Virus record (IMG/VR): IMGVR_UViG_3300020159_000830 | Location: 1 to 21,563 of that record | DNA length: 21,563 nucleotides | Strand: one strand, 5' to 3' | DNA from: a virus | Shown: positions 9,101 through 13,629 of the stretch, in pieces | Numbering within the stretch: position 1 is the first letter of the stretch | How the letters are laid out: every line of letters starts with the position of its first letter | Made by a program: the position numbers and the translations under genes | The notes under the pieces: model-generated | What the model was told of the DNA's origin: nothing | Seen by the model: only the letters and a program-made list of their open reading frames with translations | Database searches by the model: none

Positions 9101-9223
9101 AGCAATGTAGCTATCGACGCGATTACTATTAAGAATGACAATATACTCAATAGCGCAATTGATTGCTACTACATTGTGTACGCTGAGCGTAAGGATGTTG
9201 AGAAGCTAGTAGTGGAGTATTAA
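3176..9223 (+). CDS. Giant collagen-like tail fibre (2015 residues)
   Basis: A long fibre protein, probably trimeric. Residues 1-87 are a globular virion-attachment region. Collagen-like Gly-X-Y blocks lie at residues 88-256, 321-698, 820-920, 1051-1267 and 1385-1519, about 1000 residues in all, with Gln frequent in Y and a recurring GF(V/T)GSQGLQG motif. Four non-collagen inserts separate them. Insert 1 (257-320) ends in a GNLWVFSGTVWNSVG motif typical of fibre beta-domains. Inserts 2 (699-819) and 4 (1268-1384) are related to each other. Insert 3 is 921-1050. Residues 1520-2015 form the distal tip, with three GN(I/V)(G/A)IGT motifs near 1704, 1812 and 1883. It ends in a module (from about 1908: VINHPTKPDMKL, SLEGPENGVYVRGRL) that I recall from other marine phage fibres, in the place where an S74 chaperone often sits. 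One triplet slip occurs at TGTGAQG. It probably binds the host surface. Confidence 0.93.
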   Translation: MSFSFLSGAVKTTNTNFTVDGYILPSEVEKDLGNPSVNGQLLASNTDGVRYWTSNVSIQTLNANGSVGNAGQALVSDGVNVYWSNNTGYVGSQGLQGVQGATGFVGSQGLQGVQGAQGTQGVQGAPGFVGSQGLQGFQGVIGAQGATGFVGSQGLQGFQGVIGAQGVEGAQGVQGAQGFQGAQGFQGVQGATGFVGSQGLQGFQGAQGVQGATGFVGSQGLQGTQGAQGAQGATGFVGSQGQQGVQGAQGAQGIAGTSVTIIDSVTNVNDVYPTGGPNDPNGYLTYYYPSATIGNGVIDDATGNLWVFSGTVWNSVGTIVGPQGPVGFTGSQGLQGVQGALGAQGVQGPIGYTGSQGLQGVQGAVGAQGAQGVQGVQGATGFVGSQGLQGVQGAQGVQGVIGFTGSQGLQGAQGAVGAQGVQGFTGAQGAQGVQGAQGVQGPTGFTGSQGLQGVQGAQGAQGFQGVIGAQGVQGVQGATGFVGSQGLQGTQGVQGAQGATGFVGSQGLQGVQGAVGAQGVQGAQGFQGAQGVQGATGFTGSQGLQGVQGAQGVQGPIGFTGSQGLQGVQGAQGAQGVQGVIGFTGSQGLQGVQGAQGVQGPIGFTGSQGLQGTQGVQGVQGPTGFTGSQGLQGTQGVQGAQGVQGPIGFTGSQGVQGAQGFQGAQGVQGAVGAQGAQGVQGVIGFTGSQGVQGRDGNFGGASFYYKWISDTSSVSIANGFIELTNTNPTLSTLVGISPLDRNNVNISSFIQTIDDSTSAIKGSVKITEEANNINFVIYNITSTHTTDVDGHFDIPVAYVSGNFVSPANNTNIVASFLVNGDKGEVGPQGPQGRQGVQGVQGAVGAQGVQGAQGTQGVQGVQGAPGVQGATGFTGSQGLQGTQGVQGAVGAQGAQGVQGPIGFTGSQGLQGIQGQIGYTGSALMGAINYSQNLAPQVTVVVSATNTAIATATITTSGSPVQIIASGDANPLAAGGWGRLQIYRGGTPVGGIVHYESSAPNENVPYALQFVDTPGTGTFNYSLRVLDMSGGNTQFGESSGPVLTAVELQNVRGFSGSLGFTGSVGLQGAQGVVGAQGVQGAQGTQGVQGAAGFTGSQGLQGVQGAQGAQGVIGAQGAQGATGFVGSQGLQGTQGVQGAQGATGFVGSQGLQGAQGVIGFTGSQGLQGRQGFQGDVGFVGSQGLQGRQGATGFTGSQGLQGAQGVIGAQGAQGVQGAQGVQGATGFTGSQGLQGAQGVQGAQGVQGAQGAQGAQGRQGDQGVQGLLGRAGGTSFRYTFNGSASNTDPGTGKFTTNNNTVSFVTRFYIDSTTLDSEDILAYLDDIQNVNSPIKGTIFAYDPSNLSKYFIFNITAVTVQTGYREVTVAYVYSPWASMTNVEHVLSFTRAGATGYTGSQGLQGVQGAVGAQGAQGVQGIAGAQGVQGATGFTGSQGLQGVQGATGTGAQGAPGFTGSQGLQGAQGFQGAQGVQGPVGAQGAQGVQGILGAQGPTGAPGAQGAQGVQGAPGAQGAQGVQGVPGPIAGSTTQVIFNDGGVANGSPNFTFNKATNLLTVAGPATITGNLTVTGTQTVVNSNIIAIGDAILVLNSDIPFNIAPTENAGIEINRGSSANAQFIWDETNDRWTTNTAPFNSGNTTITGFATVTAARGGVAAPTAGQNNSALYVTNADPAYGMLFGVNPSTGAGFIQSQRTDGTATTYNLILNPTGGNIGIGTTSPTLPLVVSNGGASGLEFHHSGGVGSGTYIQSYNRSTAAYVHNTNYALSHTWYAGATRAVDLDSSGVVLINRTSTSGYGKLNVDGGADFTGGNVLICRDSGNVAIGTTTTSVQKLHIAGLINSSDGSASRSVIGWTSATTWGGAGLQLINVDNSNLILGTNNTGRLLIDTNGNVGIGTSTPGYKLEVNGSFAATTKSFVINHPTKPDMKLRYGSLEGPENGVYVRGRLKDSNEIVLPDYWTGLVDEESITVNLTPIGKHQKLSVSNVAIDAITIKNDNILNSAIDCYYIVYAERKDVEKLVVEY
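3437..3943 (+). repeat. Collagen-like repeat block 1
   Basis: In-frame Gly-X-Y triplets with the recurring GFVGSQGLQG motif. It contains a near-exact 63-bp tandem repeat: 44 identical bases at 3731-3774 and 3794-3837. Elsewhere, equal amino-acid repeats use mixed synonymous Gly and Gln codons. Confidence 0.9.
4136..5269 (+). repeat. Collagen-like repeat block 2 (longest)
   Basis: About 126 Gly-X-Y triplets without a globular interruption. The first X positions include Pro (GPIGFTG, GPTGFTG) and Gln is the main Y residue. Short DNA segments recur, such as the CAAGGGGCCCAGG stretches near 4278, 4458 and 4818. Confidence 0.9.
5633..5935 (+). repeat. Collagen-like repeat block 3
   Basis: A short Gly-X-Y block of about 33 triplets. 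It opens with GDKGEVGPQGPQG, the only charged collagen stretch in the protein, and closes with GQIGYTG. Confidence 0.88.
6326..6976 (+). repeat. Collagen-like repeat block 4
   Basis: About 72 Gly-X-Y triplets, beginning GFSGSLGFTGSVGLQG and ending with Arg/Asp-bearing triplets (GRQGDQGVQG). It lies directly before the second copy of the duplicated globular insert. Confidence 0.9.
7328..7732 (+). repeat. Collagen-like repeat block 5
   Basis: The last Gly-X-Y block before the tip domain. It contains the only clear register slip (ATGTGAQGAPG) and has more Pro than the other blocks (GPTGAPG, GVPGPI). Confidence 0.88.
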
Positions 9224-9225
9224 TA

Positions 9226-9963
9226 ATGGGTGTAGCCTTTAATACATTTATTGCAAAATCTGAATATTTAGGTTTAATGCTTGACGCTACTAATACTAAG
9301 TCTTACCCAGGTAGCGGTACAACATGGACAGATTTAAGTATGCGTAAGTGTAACGGTACAATGTTTGGTACCGTACCTTTTGCAACTGATGTTGTACCGT
9401 GTTTTGACTTTGCAACAGTTACGGGTGCAAGTGCTAGTGCTGCTAGTCTTGGATTTACATTTCCTTTCAACCCGGTTACATTAACAGGAGGGTTTACCTT
9501 CTCTGCGTGGGTAAAGAATGCCCCTGCCACTGTTGGGCAGCAGGGGCTTTTTAGTAACACTGGAAGTGCTACAGGGTTTAGATATGGGATAGGGTTGAAT
9601 GGTTGCTATGTTTTAATGGCAGGCGCTGATGGGTCCGGCTATGATGAGCCTGTTCTTGGATTCACTTCTACACTTTCTGCGTCATTGTGGTACAACGTTG
9701 CTATGGTATTCGATAGAGGTGGTGTAAATAACAGCGGCACACCTCAATGGCAACTATATCTTAACGGCGTATATCAGACAGGGACCAATATGGTAACCCC
9801 GCAAACAGTTGCTATGACTACAGCAGCACCAGGGCTTGTTAGAAGTGCTTGTTGTGGACTCTATACAGGTAAACTAGCTCAGTTTATGGTTCATAATACC
9901 CCGCTCAACGCAGAAGATATTGTAGAAAACTTTAATGCATATCGTGGGAGATTTGGTGTATGA
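9226..9963 (+). CDS. LamG/concanavalin-like tail adhesin A
   Basis: A 245-residue protein. The N-terminus (LGLMLDATNTKSYPGSGTTW, then TDLS) is the opening of the LamG-like, jelly-roll lectin domain common in phage tail proteins. Further strands are FTFSAWVKN (about residue 90), LWYNVAMVFD and WQLYLNGVYQ. The end, NFNAYRGRFGV, is shared with the two larger adhesin candidates downstream. A carbohydrate-binding role at the tail tip is inferred from the family. GGAG upstream of the ATG is a fair ribosome site, and the gene follows the giant fibre by two bases. Its stop overlaps the next small gene (ATGA). A terminator-like hairpin lies inside the gene at 9520-9552. Confidence 0.85.
   Translation: MGVAFNTFIAKSEYLGLMLDATNTKSYPGSGTTWTDLSMRKCNGTMFGTVPFATDVVPCFDFATVTGASASAASLGFTFPFNPVTLTGGFTFSAWVKNAPATVGQQGLFSNTGSATGFRYGIGLNGCYVLMAGADGSGYDEPVLGFTSTLSASLWYNVAMVFDRGGVNNSGTPQWQLYLNGVYQTGTNMVTPQTVAMTTAAPGLVRSACCGLYTGKLAQFMVHNTPLNAEDIVENFNAYRGRFGV
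9520..9552 (+). terminator. Terminator-like hairpin inside adhesin A
   Basis: GCCCCTGC (9520-9527) pairs perfectly with GCAGGGGC (9540-9547) over a 12-base loop, directly followed by five T residues. This has the form of a Rho-independent terminator, but it lies in frame within a coding gene (residues APATVGQQGLF). It may lower transcription of distal genes or be chance. Confidence 0.4.
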
Positions 9964-10133
9964 GTGAATATTGCACTGAAGAAGAATCACTATCGCGTAT
10001 TGAGATATGTAAGCAGTGTGAGAGCTTTATTGTAGAAGAAATAGGTACGCGTTGCGCTGAATGCGCTGGCGGCTGCTCTATTAGTCTTCTTATATCTCAT
10101 ACAGAACAAGTTTGTCCGAAAGGCAAGTGGTAA
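9960..10133 (+). CDS. Small Cys-rich zinc-ribbon-like protein (57 aa)
   Basis: A 57-codon gene running from the ATGA overlap with adhesin A to a TAATG overlap with adhesin B. It encodes seven Cys: C5, C17-x2-C20, C32-x2-C35, C39 and C52, ending CPKGKW. Paired CxxC knuckles with a closing CPxGKW are typical of tiny zinc-binding proteins that recur among phage tail genes; the family name is not certain. Two CxxC pairs suggest one bound zinc. Double coupling to both adhesin genes suggests expression in step with them, perhaps as an assembly helper, which is inference only. Confidence 0.8.
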   Translation: MSEYCTEEESLSRIEICKQCESFIVEEIGTRCAECAGGCSISLLISHTEQVCPKGKW

Positions 10134-11446
10134 TGGGCTTAATACAATCTCCAAGAGTAGCAACAGATGGTTTGGTCTTTTACTACGATCAAAATAACCC
10201 TAAGTCCTATGAAGGACCTGCTATACAAAATCTTGCTGCAACTTTAGCATTTAATAACTCATCTGGTACAGGCATCTCTATAGCTGGTGGGTATGAAACA
10301 GTTAATGTCCCTCAAATAGGGCAAGCAAACGCTGTTTTTTCTAATATTCAAAACAACTATACTTCTTTTTCACCAAACTCAGGTGATTGCTGTCCATCTC
10401 CTCTTTACTACGGCTCTGGTTTTACTGTAAGCCCATCAACACTCTATACATACGCTATTGTATATAAAGTTAACTCTGGTTACACTAATGCAAACTATAT
10501 GTACCGTTACGAATTCACATCCAATGGCGGAACGTATGTAGGTGAGGCAGGTGTACATAATGCTAGTAATAGAATCCATCTCGGTGATGGGTGGTATTGG
10601 GCATGGGCAACGTTTACTACTGCTGCGACAACTAACTGGATAGGCAACCACGCAGCGTTCTACTATCGCTATTCAAATAAGAATGATAAACTAACTGTAG
10701 CTAGAGTGCTTATTGCGCAGGGTAATCATACTGGTTTACATCCGAGACATTGGCCTGCTGTTAATACAACAAGATCAAACACACAAGCCATTCTGGATCT
10801 CTCTAGACAAAATACTGTTACAGCGAATAGCTTAACGTATACAAGCAACAATTCGTTTAGTTTCAATGGTACAAATAATAGTATTACTGTCGGTCAAACA
10901 CTAAATTACATACCTGCTCTTTCCAATTTTACGCTGGAAACCTGGATACGTGTTCCTGCGTTTCCAACCGCAGCTGCAAATAACGCTTATGGTCAAACGG
11001 ATAGAGCGGGGGTACTGTTCGGTGCGGCTTATTATTCAGGGGCAGCGTTATATTGGAACGGTAATTCAGCGGGGACAGCATTAAATGTTTATGCATTTAT
11101 AAGAGGACAAGATGCGTATAGACAGACATCGTCTAAGAGTATCAGTTTAAATACCTGGACACATCTTGTCATGGTTAATAACAACGCAGCGGCTTTAATT
11201 CAATTTTACGTGGATGGTGTACTTTTTCACGAAACAACCGGTCCCTCACAACAATATGACTCATCGCTTGTACCTACAGCAGGTAACATAGGATTGTGTA
11301 AAGCACAAATTGATGGCGGAGGTACAAGTAACTATTCAAATCTTAACTGTGAAATACCTGTTGCGAAGATTTATAAAGATAAGGCTCTAACCGCTGCTGA
11401 AGTACAACAAAACTTTAATGCACATAGAGGAAGGTACGGGGTATGA
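10133..11446 (+). CDS. LamG-type tail adhesin B with inserted beta-domain
   Basis: A 437-residue protein starting at the ATG of a TAATG overlap; an in-frame TTG 21 bases upstream is less likely. It opens with SPRVATDGLVFYYDQNNPKS, the entry strand of the LamG-like fold. It is then interrupted by a region of about 190 residues (CBM-like beta pattern: YTYAIVYKV, WYWAWATFTT, KLTVARVLIAQG). The LamG body resumes at AILDLSRQNTVTANSLTYTS and continues with SFSFNGTNNSITVG, FTLETWIRVP, WTHLVMVNNNAAALIQFYVD and the shared end NFNAHRGRYGV. A CC pair (CCPSP) sits in the insert. It is probably a receptor- or glycan-binding protein of the tail. The next gene overlaps by ATGA. Confidence 0.83.
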   Translation: MGLIQSPRVATDGLVFYYDQNNPKSYEGPAIQNLAATLAFNNSSGTGISIAGGYETVNVPQIGQANAVFSNIQNNYTSFSPNSGDCCPSPLYYGSGFTVSPSTLYTYAIVYKVNSGYTNANYMYRYEFTSNGGTYVGEAGVHNASNRIHLGDGWYWAWATFTTAATTNWIGNHAAFYYRYSNKNDKLTVARVLIAQGNHTGLHPRHWPAVNTTRSNTQAILDLSRQNTVTANSLTYTSNNSFSFNGTNNSITVGQTLNYIPALSNFTLETWIRVPAFPTAAANNAYGQTDRAGVLFGAAYYSGAALYWNGNSAGTALNVYAFIRGQDAYRQTSSKSISLNTWTHLVMVNNNAAALIQFYVDGVLFHETTGPSQQYDSSLVPTAGNIGLCKAQIDGGGTSNYSNLNCEIPVAKIYKDKALTAAEVQQNFNAHRGRYGV

Positions 11447-11646
11447 TTTATGAAATTAATACATCTGATATACCACTTGCTCTTGCGGTAGGAGCCACGT
11501 TGATAATCATTTCTAGTGATAGTCAGCTAGCGCTTGTTCAGTCAGAATCTCCAATAGATTGTTTGGCTTCTTATAATGATAGTGAATTAAATACTCTTAT
11601 GAATGATGTTAAATGGCGCCAACCATGTAAGGATTGCGAAGTATAA
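11443..11646 (+). CDS. Small hypothetical protein between adhesins (67 aa)
   Basis: A 67-residue protein, MIYEINTSDIPLALAVGATL and onward, ending KWRQPCKDCEV. The hydrophobic stretch LALAVGATLIIISS is short for a membrane helix and could equally be a buried beta-hairpin. A single CxxC pair (C62, C65) ends the protein. It is linked by ATGA to adhesin B and by TAATG to adhesin C, exactly as the Cys-rich gene links adhesins A and B. No family recognised; translational coupling suggests a role tied to the adhesins. Confidence 0.7.
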   Translation: MIYEINTSDIPLALAVGATLIIISSDSQLALVQSESPIDCLASYNDSELNTLMNDVKWRQPCKDCEV

Positions 11647-12938
11647 TGGGTAGTTATTCTGGTCCACGCATTGTAACTGATGGTCTTATTCTTGACTTAG
11701 ATATCGCTAACTCTAAATCGTTTATCGATGCTGCTAACACATCTTTGATTAATACAAGCACATGGACTGCTGGTAATACTGCTGTTACAGGGTACGTGTT
11801 AAATCAGACAGCATTAAATGAGAACTCGAGATTTACAGCTACAGATCCCTGGGATGATACTAACATGATCTGGGGCACAGTTGCTTCTGGTGATAATAAT
11901 AACGATGGTGGTTGGAATACATATTACCCAGCTATTGACCGTACAAAGCTCTATCGTTTTTCCGTGTGGGTTAGAAGAACCTCTTCCACATCTGGTGGTA
12001 CTTTCTACTTTGGTCTTTATGGTAACGGGCCGACCTTTGCTGTAAAAAGAAACGATAATGGAACAAACGAAGGTAACCCGTATTGGGATTGTTCATCGCC
12101 GAGCACATTCGTACAAAACACTTGGTATCTAGTAACTGGGCATGTTTATCCTGCAGGTACAACTTTTACTGGTGCGCATCCAGATACTGGTGTATATACG
12201 AGAGCTGGTGGAGGTACAAAGGACAGAAACGTTAATTTCTGCAATATTGGTACTAGTGATGTTCAGTGGTTGTCTGATAATACAAGCGCATCGCATAGAG
12301 TATATCACTTTTACTGCTCTGATAATACAACCCGTTTACAATTTGCATATCCGAGAATGGAACCATGTGATGGCAATCAACCTTCTATACAAGAGCTGTT
12401 GAACAAAAGTCCTGCTGAGCTTTATGATACAAGTGGTAGAGGCAATCATCACTTTATGCAGGGTTATTACATCCCTAATTCATCAGCCCCTAGAAAATTT
12501 GATTTTACAAATACTCAGTGGATATCGAGGAGTGGTGCGTTAGCAGGCGTATCAAACACATGCACTGTTGTAATGTGGTACTCAACAACAGATACTGTTG
12601 AACTTTGGGCGCGAGGTAATCAAAATAATGGTACATATCTAGCTGCATCATATGGAAATGAATATTATCACTCTGGTGTTGGTACCCCGTCATATTTTGT
12701 CGATATGAAAGCAACCACCAACCCTGAGACCCCTATCGATTATAGAGATGGTAATTATCATATGTGGGAAGCTAAGAGCGTTGACTTCAGCGGGTGGACT
12801 TATTTTGATTGGTTTGGATACCCTGATGATTGGAGACTTACCGGGAAGGTTTCTAGAATCATGGTGTATAATAGGAACCTCACAGCAGAAGAATCAGCAA
12901 GAAACTATGCTGCGATGCGTAGTCGCTTCGGGATATAA
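11646..12938 (+). CDS. LamG-type tail adhesin C with inserted carbohydrate-binding-like domain
   Basis: A 430-residue protein starting at the TAATG overlap; an in-frame start 12 bases upstream is less likely. It opens PRIVTDGLILDLDIANSKSF, related to adhesins A and B. An insert of about 200 residues looks like a carbohydrate-binding beta-sandwich (LYRFSVWVRRTSS, GTFYFGLYG, NTWYLVTGHVYP, HRVYHFYCSDNTTRLQFAYP). The LamG body resumes at LYDTSGRGNHHF and continues with CTVVMWYSTTD, LTGKVSRIMVYNRNLTAEES and the family end NYAAMRSRFGI. It is probably the third receptor- or glycan-binding tail protein. Aromatics are rich in the insert (WYL, YHFYC), as in glycan-binding sites, but no site is assigned. 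Confidence 0.82.
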   Translation: MGSYSGPRIVTDGLILDLDIANSKSFIDAANTSLINTSTWTAGNTAVTGYVLNQTALNENSRFTATDPWDDTNMIWGTVASGDNNNDGGWNTYYPAIDRTKLYRFSVWVRRTSSTSGGTFYFGLYGNGPTFAVKRNDNGTNEGNPYWDCSSPSTFVQNTWYLVTGHVYPAGTTFTGAHPDTGVYTRAGGGTKDRNVNFCNIGTSDVQWLSDNTSASHRVYHFYCSDNTTRLQFAYPRMEPCDGNQPSIQELLNKSPAELYDTSGRGNHHFMQGYYIPNSSAPRKFDFTNTQWISRSGALAGVSNTCTVVMWYSTTDTVELWARGNQNNGTYLAASYGNEYYHSGVGTPSYFVDMKATTNPETPIDYRDGNYHMWEAKSVDFSGWTYFDWFGYPDDWRLTGKVSRIMVYNRNLTAEESARNYAAMRSRFGI

Positions 12939-12941
12939 ATA
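12934..12941 (+). promoter_or_regulatory. T4-type late promoter (TATAAATA)
   Basis: An exact TATAAATA overlaps the stop codon of adhesin C. It is 20 bases before the ATG at 12962, so the predicted transcript would start near 12947 with a leader of about 15 bases that still holds the TAAGG ribosome site at 12950-12954. It probably starts a transcript for the 216-residue protein, the glycine-rich giant and possibly the oxygenase genes. Confidence 0.68.
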
Positions 12942-12961
12942 TTAGAAAATAAGGTTTTACA

Positions 12962-13612
12962 ATGGCTAACAGTTATAAAGATATTATCATAACTCCTAAC
13001 AGAGCCAACACGGCCGATCCTAAGATCGAGTTTCGTGGTGGGAATACCTCTGTTAACACTGCCATTACTATACAGGTATACCCTACCTCTAACGGTACGC
13101 TATCGTTCGAAGGCTCTGCTGGTCAGCTATTCTCAATTACCAATGACTTAACAGGGTCAATTTATTCTGTTAACGACGTCTCTGGTATTCCATCTATCGA
13201 AGTATTTGCCAACGGTCAGATCAGTCTTGCACCATTCGGTGGTATTGTAGTTACAAACAACCCTATATTTACATCATATAAAGAAACTGTTAATACGGCA
13301 ACTATATCCACAAACGCTACCACGATAGACTTGGCACTTTCTAACATATTCAACTTAAACCTCGCTAATGCTTCAATAGCTGTTACATTCTCTAACCCAC
13401 CTGCATCAGGTATTGCATACAGCTTTACACTGCATTGTAAGCAAGATGCAACAGGCTCTAGGGTACTCACATGGCCTGCTTCAGTTAAATGGCCTAATTC
13501 ATCACCTCCGACTATGTCGACAGGTGCAAGTAAAATTGACGTGTTCAGTTTCTTTACTCTTGACGGCGGCACAACATATCTAGGTGCGCTTTCGCTTGCT
13601 AATACTGGTTAA
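12962..13612 (+). CDS. Tail-fibre-associated structural protein (216 aa)
   Basis: The N-terminus ([20 protein letters not shown], then KIEFRGGN) is a common opening of T4-like marine phage fibre proteins. It continues as a repeating beta pattern ([56 protein letters not shown]) also found at the tips of S74-type fibres. The second half ([16 protein letters not shown], then [25 protein letters not shown]) resembles a small beta-sandwich seen in phage tail proteins. It is the first gene behind the late promoter at 12934 and lies 17 bases before the glycine-rich giant. It could be a connector to that protein or a separate short fibre. Confidence 0.78.
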   Translation: MANSYKDIIITPNRANTADPKIEFRGGNTSVNTAITIQVYPTSNGTLSFEGSAGQLFSITNDLTGSIYSVNDVSGIPSIEVFANGQISLAPFGGIVVTNNPIFTSYKETVNTATISTNATTIDLALSNIFNLNLANASIAVTFSNPPASGIAYSFTLHCKQDATGSRVLTWPASVKWPNSSPPTMSTGASKIDVFSFFTLDGGTTYLGALSLANTG

Positions 13613-13629
13613 TTGATAGAGGTTCTGTA

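Noticed and set aside
8600-9223. S74 peptidase (intramolecular chaperone) domain at the fibre tip
   Set aside because: The preceding GNVGIGT repeats fit, but the end does not show the S74 catalytic Ser-Lys blocks and matches a different marine-phage C-terminal module.
10112-10132. Upstream TTG start for adhesin B
   Set aside because: The ATG at 10133 forms the usual TAATG overlap and gives the family-typical opening MGLIQSPRVATDG.
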